A stretch of 64,000 nt of DNA from Litchfieldia salsa. GTDB taxonomy: Bacteria; Bacillota; Bacilli; Bacillales; Bacillaceae_L. The position numbers were made by a program, and so were the translations under genes. The stretch lies in NCBI RefSeq assembly GCF_900104555.1, contig NZ_FNJU01000013.1, positions 1-64,000 of the forward strand. The letters are read 5' to 3'. The notes beneath the pieces are model-generated. The model was not told the origin of the DNA. It did not search any database and worked only from the letters and a program-made list of their open reading frames with translations. This document shows positions 1-6,754 of this stretch, piece by piece; position 1 is the stretch's first letter, and every line of letters begins with the position of its first letter.

Positions 1-95
1 CGGGGTCATAAGTCAAATCACTTCAGAAATCAAGATTTCCTGCGTGATTCGCCTTATGCCTGCCTGAGGCTGATCAAGGCGCTTCCGCTTTTCTT
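1..95. repeat. Dispersed hairpin repeat, family A (copy 1, cut by window edge)
   Basis: The same approximately 120-bp sequence recurs at 36241-36363 and 43912-44036, with a shortened form at 6613-6680. Nested inverted segments (CATAAG...CTTATG, AATCAC...GTGATT, AGCGCC...GGCGCT in full copies) predict a long hairpin. No ORF is conserved among copies, so this is a non-coding dispersed repeat. The first bases of this copy lie outside the window. Confidence 0.8.
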
Positions 96-206
96 TTAAT
101 ACCTTGGACAAGTTTTGTTAATACTTTCGTCATATTTACAGGTTAAGATTAACTCTAAGATATTGGCAGAAAAAACTTGTTAATGATAGAAGGGAAGTTA
201 ATTCAT

Positions 207-1091
207 ATGTTAAAAGAATTGAAGAAACGTAAGGTATATGTAAGTGTCATTACGGTGCTAGTTATAGGAATTATTGTTAGTACCTTTCTTTTACAAAAGG
301 AAGTTGTTGCTAGTGTTGAAGGCACTTCAATTACCAAAGCTGAATTATCAGAAGAGTTGTTAGAGCAATATGGGAGCACTGTTTTAGATACAATGATTAC
401 AAATAAGTTAATTGAGCTTGAGGCGGAGAAACAAGAGGTAAAAGCGACTGATGAAGAAATTGAAGCTGAATTAGCAACATTAATTGAATCCTATGGCGGA
501 GAAGAAGCATTTAATTCTGTGATTGAGTCAAGTGGAGCGTCAATGGAGGCAGTAAGGCAGGATTTGAGTTTATATCTTGTTACAGAAAAGCTTCTTAAAG
601 AGAGAATTACGATTACAGATGAAGAGATGACAACGTACTTTGAAGAAAACAAGGAAACTTATGCACAAGCAGAACAAATCGAGGCAAGTCATATATTAGT
701 GGAAGATGAAGAAACAGCAAGTGAGGTCGTTCAAAAGTTAGACGAGGGTGAAGACTTTGCAGAGCTTGCAAAAACATATTCAACAGATACAACTAACGCT
801 AGTTCTGGTGGAGATTTAGGTTATTTTGGAAAGGGTGAAATGGTTGCAGAATTCGAAAATGTTGCGTTTAATTTAGAGCTTAATACAATTAGTGACCCTG
901 TAAAAACAGAGTACGGATACCATATTATAAAAGTAACAGATAAGAAGGCAGCTGCAGAGGCGGATTTTGAGCAAAGTAAGGAGTTAGTTGAACAATCTAT
1001 TTTAGAAGAAAGAATGAGTACTGAGTACTCGACATTTTTGAGTGAATTAGAGTCAGCGTATAGCATTGAAACATTCTTAGGAAGTAATTAA
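207..1091 (+). CDS. Membrane-anchored PpiC-type peptidylprolyl isomerase (PrsA/YacD-like foldase)
   Basis: 294 residues. A basic N-terminus is followed by one hydrophobic segment (about residues 10-30), a SurA/PrsA-like N-domain and a parvulin (PpiC) domain at about 155-248 with the typical ASHILV, SGGDLGYF and YGYHIIKV stretches. The family isomerises prolyl bonds and helps secreted proteins fold outside the membrane. Unlike PrsA lipoproteins there is no lipobox cysteine, so it should be held by an uncleaved anchor, which resembles YacD more than PrsA. The ATG at 207 was chosen because a GAAGGGAAG ribosome site precedes it; TTG 177 and ATG 183 in the same frame lack one. The exact subfamily is uncertain. 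Confidence 0.85.
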   Translation: MLKELKKRKVYVSVITVLVIGIIVSTFLLQKEVVASVEGTSITKAELSEELLEQYGSTVLDTMITNKLIELEAEKQEVKATDEEIEAELATLIESYGGEEAFNSVIESSGASMEAVRQDLSLYLVTEKLLKERITITDEEMTTYFEENKETYAQAEQIEASHILVEDEETASEVVQKLDEGEDFAELAKTYSTDTTNASSGGDLGYFGKGEMVAEFENVAFNLELNTISDPVKTEYGYHIIKVTDKKAAAEADFEQSKELVEQSILEERMSTEYSTFLSELESAYSIETFLGSN

Positions 1092-1139
1092 ATAGAAAAG
1101 AAGAATGGGGGCCGTAGTGTTACATTACCGTCCCCATGA

Positions 1140-1268
1140 TTAGTGTAATAGTTGGTGTCTTTTAATAAGTTGAGCGTTTACACCTTGTTCCTTTAAAGCT
1201 CGTACAATTTCTAACATTGTTCGTTTTGCTATGGGTTCTTCTTTTTGATCATTTTGTTTCTTTTTCAA
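1140..1268 (-). CDS. Small basic protein of 42 residues behind a TetR-type double operator
   Basis: A short ORF with a TTG start at 1268 and AGAGGGA upstream. The product is highly charged (starts MKKKQNDQKEE, ends IKRHQLLH) and has one short predicted helix (TMLEIVRALKEQG). No family is recognised. Support for a real gene is contextual: a good sigma-A promoter lies 45-75 bp upstream and is overlapped by two TGACC-N4-GGTCA operators, one identical to the operator at the neighbouring tetR promoter. A hairpin terminator separates it from tetR, so it is an independent transcript. It could also be a regulatory RNA whose ORF is incidental. Confidence 0.5.
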   Translation of the reverse strand: MKKKQNDQKEEPIAKRTMLEIVRALKEQGVNAQLIKRHQLLH

Positions 1269-1293
1269 TGATATCCCTCTTTCACTTATTTAG

Positions 1294-1342
1294 TGACCAC
1301 TCGGTCATTCCTATTATAATGGTTTTGTGACTAGTTGGTCAA
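1294..1342 (-). promoter_or_regulatory. Sigma-A promoter with two TetR-type operators (for the 42-residue ORF)
   Basis: On the minus strand a -35 TTGACC (1337-1342) and -10 TATAAT (1313-1318) are 18 bp apart. A perfect-arm palindrome TGACCGAGTGGTCA (1294-1307) lies just after the -10 and an imperfect one TGACCAACTAGTCA (1328-1341) covers the -35. The first is identical to the operator at 2549-2562 before the tetR gene, so the adjacent TetR probably represses both promoters. Confidence 0.75.
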
Positions 1343-1353
1343 TGGGTTTAAAA

Positions 1354-1390
1354 TTAAAAAAAAAAAACGCTCAAAAATGAACGTTTTTTG
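1354..1390 (-). terminator. Rho-independent terminator of the tetR gene
   Basis: Read on the minus strand, AACGTTCA-TTTT-TGAGCGTT forms an 8-bp stem followed by about 11 T residues, directly after the tetR stop codon. Confidence 0.85.
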
Positions 1391-1394
1391 ATAA

Positions 1395-2261
1395 CTATAT
1401 TTTGAACTGATAAATGGACGAAATTTCTTTTCTGAACTTCTCAAGCTGTGGATACTCTTTGAAATTTGATAACATTCCCTGGAGTACTGGCAATCTTGGT
1501 GATTCCTTGTTAATCTCAGCCTCCAATACATCCAATGAAACAAGTAAATCTTCATGTTTATCGATTTCTTCTATATTTTGGCGTAAGAGCTTTAGAACCG
1601 ATTGTATTTTAGGACCTTCGCTTAAGAAAACTGACTTTGTCTTTTGGACAAAATTTTCCACGATTTTCCCTGTTAGTAAAGGTTCCTCATTACTGATTCC
1701 ATCAACAATATGATCTAGACGTCTTAAGATAAAAGGTACCATTTTAGTCGTTTCTAATTGACTTGGGTTAATTAACAATAACTTTATATATGATTGGAGT
1801 AATCCATCAAGTATCATTGAAAGATCCCACAAGTGGTCATCGATTCGTTCACCGTAAATGGAACGCATCCCTTGTTGATAAAATTTATGAGTGTCTTCTT
1901 GCATTTTAAAAATAAAGGCTTTTACAGAATCGTTTATTGGAATAGCCTGTTCTCTTGATTGCATGATAATAAATTCTTTATGCTCAAGGAGTGTATCTAA
2001 TAGTGTGATAAGCTGAGTCGAAAATAGTTCTCTCGGTTGAAAATCTTGATCATGATGTGCAAAAATGTTTGCTTGGAGTTTTTCATAGTAATATTCAAGG
2101 ATTGAAAGTAATAATGAATCCTTAGATTTAAAGTGCAGATAAAATGCTCCCTTTGAAATTCCACTTTCATGAGCAATTTCTTGGATAGACGTATTGGTAA
2201 ACCCCTTGTGAGCAAAGAGTTTAATAGCTGTTTCAATGATTAGCTTGTCTTTTTCTTTCAT
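1395..2261 (-). CDS. TetR/AcrR family transcriptional regulator
   Basis: 288 residues, long for a TetR protein (usually about 190-220). The N-terminal DNA-binding domain (residues about 5-50) has the canonical helix-turn-helix with TSIQEIAHESGISKGAFYLHF. The C-terminal part is mostly helical and its ligand is unknown. The ATG start at 2261 follows GAGGAGGTGG. The likely operator TGACC-N4-GGTCA occurs at its own promoter about 290 bp upstream and at the promoter of the small ORF at 1140-1268, so autoregulation and control of that ORF are inferred. A GC-rich repeat element sits between the promoter and the start codon. The TetR call is firm; the regulon is inferred. Confidence 0.9.
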   Translation of the reverse strand: MKEKDKLIIETAIKLFAHKGFTNTSIQEIAHESGISKGAFYLHFKSKDSLLLSILEYYYEKLQANIFAHHDQDFQPRELFSTQLITLLDTLLEHKEFIIMQSREQAIPINDSVKAFIFKMQEDTHKFYQQGMRSIYGERIDDHLWDLSMILDGLLQSYIKLLLINPSQLETTKMVPFILRRLDHIVDGISNEEPLLTGKIVENFVQKTKSVFLSEGPKIQSVLKLLRQNIEEIDKHEDLLVSLDVLEAEINKESPRLPVLQGMLSNFKEYPQLEKFRKEISSIYQFKI

Positions 2262-2326
2262 GTTTCCACCTCCTCACAAATGATACAAAGCTTGTTAAGG
2301 TTCTTTTTTATTAGCTTTTTATAATG

Positions 2327-2520
2327 ACTGTATTCGTATAATTGTTGGTATTTAAAACCGCAGGCTGAATACACTCCGCGTCCGGCGGGTGCCCAGTGAG
2401 CCTCCTCGGCGCTATTGCTTCTGCGGGGTCTCACTTTGGCCACTGGTCCCGCAGGAGTCTACGTGTATTCATCCAGCTTGTATTTAAAGATTAAAAGTTT
2501 TATCTCTAAAACATTTGCCT
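2327..2520. repeat. MITE-like element, family B (copy 1, degenerate ends)
   Basis: The GC-rich core (2358-2483) is an imperfect palindrome shared with copies at 19518-19708, 24866-25075, 39232-39440 and 44036-44248. This copy is inverted relative to those at 19.5, 24.9 and 44 kb. Its outer ends (GACTGTATTCG...) are diverged from the GGCTGTTTT terminal repeat. It lies in the apparent 5' leader of the tetR mRNA; a 61-residue ORF read through it is not credible. Confidence 0.8.
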
Positions 2521-2548
2521 TTTAATTAAGACATAACTTACTCTCGAA

Positions 2549-2597
2549 TGACCGAGTGGTCATATTGAAGTATAGATTTAAATGATAGATGTGTCAA
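2549..2597 (-). promoter_or_regulatory. Promoter of tetR with TetR operator
   Basis: On the minus strand, TTGACA (2592-2597), a 17-bp spacer and TATACT (2569-2574) make a near-consensus sigma-A promoter. The palindrome TGACCGAGTGGTCA (2549-2562) covers the expected transcription start. The next downstream gene is tetR, whose ATG is about 290 bp away. Confidence 0.8.
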
Positions 2598-2624
2598 ATA
2601 AAAGCTCGAGTGTCCATTTAAATA

Positions 2625-2662
2625 GGTTGTACTTGGAATGATATCACATTCTAAGTACAACC
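2625..2662 (-). terminator. Hairpin terminator after the AI-2E family gene
   Basis: A 16-bp nearly perfect stem (GGTTGTACTT.../...AAGTACAACC) with a 6-base loop lies 10 bp beyond the stop of the gene at 2672-3778. The U-tract is weak, so it may be a processing or stability hairpin. Confidence 0.55.
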
Positions 2663-2671
2663 CTTCACTTT

Positions 2672-3778
2672 TTATTTTGATGTAATAATTTCTTCTTTAT
2701 ACTTCCTTTGAAGCTTAATGAGTCTCACTACGTGTAAAATTACGGCTTTTAATACGGCATATGTAGGGACAGCTAATATCATTCCAATGATTCCACCGAA
2801 ACTTCCTGCACCTATTAATAGTAAGATAATCGTAAGTGGATGGGTATTTAATCGTTTACCGATAATTAGAGGAGAAAGTAAATTCCCATCAATTTGTTGA
2901 ACAATTAATACCACAATAGCCGCTAGTGCTGCTTTTCCAGGTGAATCAAGCAAACCTACTATGATGGCAGGTGCTGCACCAATAAATGGACCAACATAAG
3001 GGATGATGTTTGTAATTGCAATGATGATCCCTAATACAAGGGCATATTTTAAGTCAATGATTAAATAGCCAATGAAACAACCTGTCCCAACAACTAATGA
3101 TACAATTACCTGCCCTTGAATATAGGTTGATAACGTGTCATATAAATCTTTAAAAATAACCAATCCTTCATTACGCAATGAAGTAGGAAAGAATTTAATC
3201 GCAGTTTCTGAAAAACGATGACCATCCTTCAGCATATAAAATAGAATAAATGGGACGGTAATGATAATGAGTGTAATATTTGTTACTACTCCTAAAACCT
3301 GTGCTAGACTTGCAGTTATATTATCAGGGATGGTTTGGACAAAGGTTAGGAATCTATCTTCTATTTCATTTATTGATACATATTCCTGAGTCATGACCCA
3401 AGTAAACCAGGATTGGGTTGATAGATCATTTACAAATTGCTGAATGACTCGTGCATATCTTGGTGCATTCTTAATGAAGTCTGCAATTTGTTCAGATACA
3501 ATTGGTCCAACAATTGAACCGAGTGTAATGATTAGACTTATAAACAGTAGGTATAAAATAAGGATGGCAACGGTTCTGGGTACCCGTCCTTTTTCTATTA
3601 ATTTCACAATCGGGTTAAAAATAAAGAATAGAATTCCTGCTATCAATATTGGTAAAAAGAGAGTTGAGCCAAACACAATAATAGGTTGGAATAAAAAAGA
3701 CACCTTCGAGCCAACATACACGATTAGTAGAATAAATAATAGTTGAAGTGTCCAGAAATGCACTTTCGATTTAATCAC
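2672..3778 (-). CDS. AI-2E (UPF0118) family membrane transporter
   Basis: 368 residues with about eight hydrophobic segments in the family's arrangement: two paired N-terminal helices, a soluble stretch (about residues 100-150), then a C-terminal bundle with the conserved ITNIIPYVGPFIGAAPA and DGNLLSPLIIG motifs. The family includes B. subtilis YueF, YdbI and YtvI and the E. coli AI-2 exporter TqsA; substrates of most Bacillus members are unknown, and some relatives are Na+/H+ antiporters. A GTG start is chosen with AGGAGGA upstream. It is transcribed alone. Confidence 0.85.
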   Translation of the reverse strand: MIKSKVHFWTLQLLFILLIVYVGSKVSFLFQPIIVFGSTLFLPILIAGILFFIFNPIVKLIEKGRVPRTVAILILYLLFISLIITLGSIVGPIVSEQIADFIKNAPRYARVIQQFVNDLSTQSWFTWVMTQEYVSINEIEDRFLTFVQTIPDNITASLAQVLGVVTNITLIIITVPFILFYMLKDGHRFSETAIKFFPTSLRNEGLVIFKDLYDTLSTYIQGQVIVSLVVGTGCFIGYLIIDLKYALVLGIIIAITNIIPYVGPFIGAAPAIIVGLLDSPGKAALAAIVVLIVQQIDGNLLSPLIIGKRLNTHPLTIILLLIGAGSFGGIIGMILAVPTYAVLKAVILHVVRLIKLQRKYKEEIITSK

Positions 3779-3945
3779 ACAATCTTCCTCCTAAACTAAG
3801 TTCTTCCATAAAACATTTATTCCCATTATAACGTGAATTAATCGATATTTTATCATATTTTGTAAAATCTTATAAAATATGAATTTTATTTTCTATGTAT
3901 ATAACCCTTATAATTTGTCTACTCTTGTTAAAGAGGTGAGGGGAA

Positions 3946-4671
3946 ATGAAAATAATATTAACAATTAGTCTATCAGTATCTATACTGTTCAGCTTTTATA
4001 GTCAAGTTTTCGGAATTGAACGTTATGAAACATTAAATACATTACAATCTATTGCAAAGGAAAATCAAGTTGAGGTAAGTCAATGGACGATTTATAGTAG
4101 AGGACATGTTGAATATGTAAAGGAACAAGAAGATGTGGAAGAGTATTTTCTGCAAATTCAGAAGGAACACCCAGAATTCACTTGGCATCAGGAGGAAGAA
4201 AAAGTGGATCATCATTTTGTTATAACTGGAACGAATGAAAAGAATAAAGAAGAGATTAATGAAAAAATGACGATTACAGCATATCCGTATAATGGGCAAT
4301 ATGAATTGAGTAAATCGTATCAGTTAACAGGAACAAGATGGACAGAAGACCAACAACAATTTGTAACAGAGAATTATGGTGAACTGTTTTCAAATAGTGA
4401 AATGTTTTATACAATCCGAGGTCAGTTAATTAAAAAAGGTAACTTAGAGCAAAAGGCAGAACACTTAGTGCGAAGCTATGGCGGGAAAATTGTTGAAGGC
4501 ATCTATGAGGAGGACTTTGTTTCATTATCGGCTTTTTCAAAGGAGATTGACACACAAACCATGATGAATGGTGAAAATGAAATGAATCTACAAATAGGCT
4601 TGAGAACAAGTGATGCTTTAAATAAAGTGGACGTTACAATTGGAACTCCGATTATTACGACTGAATATTAA
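3946..4671 (+). CDS. ywmB: YwmB-like secreted protein
   Basis: 241 residues with an N-terminal signal peptide (about residues 1-23, ending near SQVFG) and no other membrane segment. The length, the ETLNTLQSIAKENQ start of the mature part and the C-terminal VTIGTPIITTEY match the Bacillus YwmB family (DUF1779, named for a fold like TATA-box binding protein). Function is unknown. In B. subtilis ywmB lies before murAA; that neighbour is absent here. The ATG start follows GAGGTGAGGGG. A strong terminator follows, so it is monocistronic. Confidence 0.8.
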   Translation: MKIILTISLSVSILFSFYSQVFGIERYETLNTLQSIAKENQVEVSQWTIYSRGHVEYVKEQEDVEEYFLQIQKEHPEFTWHQEEEKVDHHFVITGTNEKNKEEINEKMTITAYPYNGQYELSKSYQLTGTRWTEDQQQFVTENYGELFSNSEMFYTIRGQLIKKGNLEQKAEHLVRSYGGKIVEGIYEEDFVSLSAFSKEIDTQTMMNGENEMNLQIGLRTSDALNKVDVTIGTPIITTEY

Positions 4672-4675
4672 TAAA

Positions 4676-4717
4676 AATGAGGCGATCCTAGAAATGCCTA
4701 GGCGCCTCATTTTTATG
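4676..4717 (+). terminator. Terminator of ywmB
   Basis: ATGAGGCG...CGCCTCAT forms the outer stem with an inner CCTAG/CTAGG stem, followed by TTTTTAT. Confidence 0.9.
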
Positions 4718-4860
4718 TTACTAGAGGTTTTACTAGTGTTATAAAATCTTGAGTCTATTAGATCGCGCAATAATGATGGTAAACTAGTTAAATGGTCAAT
4801 TATAATGGAGGGTGTATTAATAATTAACCACTTATCACAGAGGGTAATATGGAGGAATAA

Positions 4861-5430
4861 ATGCAAGAGCAACTCATAGAATTTCTTGTTAAGCACGCGG
4901 AAATAGCCGTTTTAATTAGCATTTTTATTAATATTGTTATTAGCATTGTTGGGGTGATACCGAGTTTTTTTCTTACTGCTGCTAATATTATTGTGTTCGG
5001 CTTCTGGGAAGGGATGTTTGTTTCCTTTGTAGGAGAAGCATTGGGGGCAGGTCTTGCATTCTGGTTATATAGAAAAGGGCTTAAAAGGATTGTTCAAAGA
5101 GAGACTATAAAAAATAAACTGATTTTAAAGCTCCTAGAAGTTAGAGGAATGGAAGCATTTTATAGTATTATCTTTTTAAGATTACTTCCTTTTGTTCCAT
5201 CAGGAATTGTAACTATTGTTGCTGCGATGGGAAAGGTAAGTGGATTGACATTTATCTTGGCGAGTTCGATAGGAAAGGTTCCTGCGTTGGTAATGGAATC
5301 TTATTCAGTGTATCACATTAGTGAATGGACTGAAGAAGGGAAGGTCGTTTTAACCATTTTTGCTTTGATAGGACTTATTCTGATGATCTACAGGATTAAA
5401 AGAAACTTAGATATGAAACAAAGTGAATAA
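4861..5430 (+). CDS. VTT-domain (TVP38/TMEM64, DedA-like) membrane protein
   Basis: 189 residues with about five hydrophobic segments. The VTT pattern is visible: a G-rich segment (FVGEALGAGLAFWLYRKG, near residues 58-75) and the F-x-R-L-L-P-F-V-P motif (IIFLRLLPFVPSGIVTIVAAMGKVSG). Relatives are phospholipid scramblase-like or transport proteins of unsettled function. The ATG follows GGAGG. The arsR gene begins 85 bp downstream on the same strand, so co-transcription is possible but not shown. Confidence 0.8.
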   Translation: MQEQLIEFLVKHAEIAVLISIFINIVISIVGVIPSFFLTAANIIVFGFWEGMFVSFVGEALGAGLAFWLYRKGLKRIVQRETIKNKLILKLLEVRGMEAFYSIIFLRLLPFVPSGIVTIVAAMGKVSGLTFILASSIGKVPALVMESYSVYHISEWTEEGKVVLTIFALIGLILMIYRIKRNLDMKQSE

Positions 5431-5515
5431 AAGTCACCATTTGAAATAAAGCTTTGTATGTAATAAAATATAGTTAATCAAAAAAAATAGATATAAAGAA
5501 ATGGTGGTGTCAGTA

Positions 5516-5863
5516 ATGAATACTCGCCCAATGATTGACCTAATGGATGTTTCACTTGAATCCACTTTTGAAAAATATGAATTGAAATTTAAAGCGTTAG
5601 CAGATAAAAAGCGATTAAGAATTTTAAACGAGATTGTCAATAAAGGTGATGTATGTGTGTGTGATTTATGTGAAATTATGGATATGTCCCAGTCAAAGCT
5701 TTCCTATCACCTGAAAATACTGTTAGATGCCGGACTAGTCATAAAAGTGACTAAAGGTACGTGGAGTTACTATGAGCTAAACGAAAAAGAAGTTAATCAT
5801 CTGTTATCTGAGGAGCTTTGCTGTTTATTTCGCTCTGATCGTGAATCTAATGAAGGTGAATAA
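5516..5863 (+). CDS. ArsR/SmtB family metal(loid)-sensing repressor
   Basis: 115 residues with a winged helix (about 20-95). The DVCVCDLCEIMDMSQSKLSYHL stretch (split here as CVCDLC plus the recognition helix SQSKLSYHLKIL) holds vicinal cysteines as in ArsR proteins that sense As(III)/Sb(III); a further CC pair lies near the C-terminus. ATG 5516 was preferred over 5501 because GGTGGTG precedes it. No arsenical pump is adjacent, so its target is unclear: the VTT gene before it, itself, or a distant locus. A strong terminator isolates it from the copper genes. Confidence 0.85.
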   Translation: MNTRPMIDLMDVSLESTFEKYELKFKALADKKRLRILNEIVNKGDVCVCDLCEIMDMSQSKLSYHLKILLDAGLVIKVTKGTWSYYELNEKEVNHLLSEELCCLFRSDRESNEGE

Positions 5864-5906
5864 AAGACAGAAAATGAATTAAACCATTTTCTGTCTTTTA
5901 TTTTTA
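5861..5906 (+). terminator. Terminator of arsR
   Basis: AAAAGACAGAAAATG and CATTTTCTGTCTTTT form a 15-bp perfect stem followed by ATTTTTAT, starting at the arsR stop codon. Confidence 0.92.
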
Positions 5907-5956
5907 TAAACAATGCATCCTTTGAAGAATTTGTGGCAAAATAATAAAACCACTTT

Positions 5957-5980
5957 ACATACGTTAGGGGGGTATGGTAA
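5957..5980 (+). promoter_or_regulatory. Probable CsoR operator before csoR
   Basis: The motif TAGGGGGGTATGGTAA closely matches the known B. subtilis CsoR operator half (CGGGGGTATGGTA), preceded by TACATACG, which resembles its other half. It lies 26-49 bp before the csoR start; TTTACA (5954-5959) could be a -35 element. Confidence 0.65.
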
Positions 5981-6005
5981 TTTTGATTATGAGGAGGGGA
6001 TTAAA

Positions 6006-6347
6006 TTGAGTGAAGAAATTGAATTAACAGAAGAGTCTTCAGATGATTGTTGTTCTCCCCATAATGAAAGAAAAAGCCACCACTCTGAAAATACGAAAAG
6101 AAATCTGGTTAGTCGTTTAAATCGTATAGAAGGACAAATACGAGGAGTAAAAGGGCTGATTGAGAAAGATACTTATTGTGATGATGTAATTACGCAAATT
6201 TCTGCGATTCAGTCAGCTTTAAATAGTGTAAGTAAAATACTGCTCGAAGGTCATTTAAAGGGTTGCGTATTAGATCGCATTCAGGAAGGCGATATGGAAG
6301 TCCTTGATGAAGTGTTAGTTACTGTTCATAAATTAATGAAAAAATAA
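6006..6347 (+). CDS. csoR: Copper-sensing repressor CsoR
   Basis: 113 residues. The all-helical DUF156/CsoR fold is recognisable from LVSRLNRIEGQIRGVKGLI, and the three Cu(I) ligands are present: Cys58, His83 and Cys87 (TYCDDV, EGHLKGC). A Cys/His-rich N-terminal tail (DDCCSPHNERKSHH) is additional. The TTG start at 6006 is chosen for its strong AGGAGGGG site; the upstream ATG 5913 lies in the promoter region and lacks one. CsoR binds copper and releases the copZ-copA promoter. A CsoR-like box precedes it and copZ starts 14 bp after its stop. Confidence 0.92.
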   Translation: MSEEIELTEESSDDCCSPHNERKSHHSENTKRNLVSRLNRIEGQIRGVKGLIEKDTYCDDVITQISAIQSALNSVSKILLEGHLKGCVLDRIQEGDMEVLDEVLVTVHKLMKK

Positions 6348-6361
6348 AGGAGTGTTTTAAG

Positions 6362-6568
6362 ATGGAACAAGTTACGTTAAATGTTAAAGGGATGTCATGT
6401 GGACATTGTGTGAAAGCAGTCGAAGGTAGTGTTGGAGAACTAGCAGGAGTAAGTTCAGTTAGTGTGAATTTAAATGAAGGTAAAGTAGATGTATCTTTTG
6501 ATGCTGGAGCTGTTTCAATCGAGAAAATTAAAGAAACGATTGATGATCAAGGTTATGATGTAGAATAA
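6362..6568 (+). CDS. copZ: Copper chaperone CopZ
   Basis: 68 residues, a single HMA domain of ferredoxin-like fold with the Cu(I)-binding motif GMSCGHC near residues 10-16. CopZ carries Cu(I) in the cytosol and passes it to CopA. The ATG start follows AAAGGAGTG. It is in the csoR transcription unit; copA is separated by 186 bp that hold a repeat and a second CsoR-like box. Confidence 0.95.
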   Translation: MEQVTLNVKGMSCGHCVKAVEGSVGELAGVSSVSVNLNEGKVDVSFDAGAVSIEKIKETIDDQGYDVE

Positions 6569-6612
6569 TTTTTTTGACGTCAAATAATGTATAAATCTTT
6601 TAACATAGTTTT

Positions 6613-6680
6613 TGTGTCTAGCTCCAGGCGCCATCGGCTCGGGGTCATAAGCCGATAAGCGGGCGCCTTGCGCTTTTCAT
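6613..6680. repeat. Family A hairpin repeat, short form, between copZ and copA
   Basis: It shares the start (GTGTCTAGCTCCAGGCGCC), the CGGGGTCATAAG segment and the end (GGCGCCTTGCGCTTTTC) of the longer copies but lacks their central part. It folds as a hairpin and could act as a terminator or stability element between copZ and copA. Confidence 0.7.
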
Positions 6681-6719
6681 ACGTGCTACAATGGTAGCAC
6701 GCTTTATTTTCACGAAAAT

Positions 6720-6736
6720 ATACCCCTATATAGTAT
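6720..6736 (+). promoter_or_regulatory. Second CsoR-like operator before copA
   Basis: ATACCCCTATATAGTAT has the ATACCCC...GTAT pattern of CsoR boxes and lies 19 bp before the copA start. It suggests that copA has its own copper-induced promoter rather than relying on readthrough from copZ. Confidence 0.55.
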
Positions 6737-6754
6737 GTTTGGAGGGTTGCAGAG

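Noticed and set aside
2258-2443. 61-residue ORF before tetR on the minus strand
   Set aside because: It is translated from the GC-rich palindromic element and has no ribosome site.
4042-4299. 85-residue antisense ORF in ywmB
   Set aside because: Antisense shadow with Phe/Leu-rich composition and no start signal.
5913-6005. Longer CsoR starting at ATG 5913
   Set aside because: The extension covers the operator/promoter and lacks a ribosome site; TTG 6006 with AGGAGGGG fits CsoR length.
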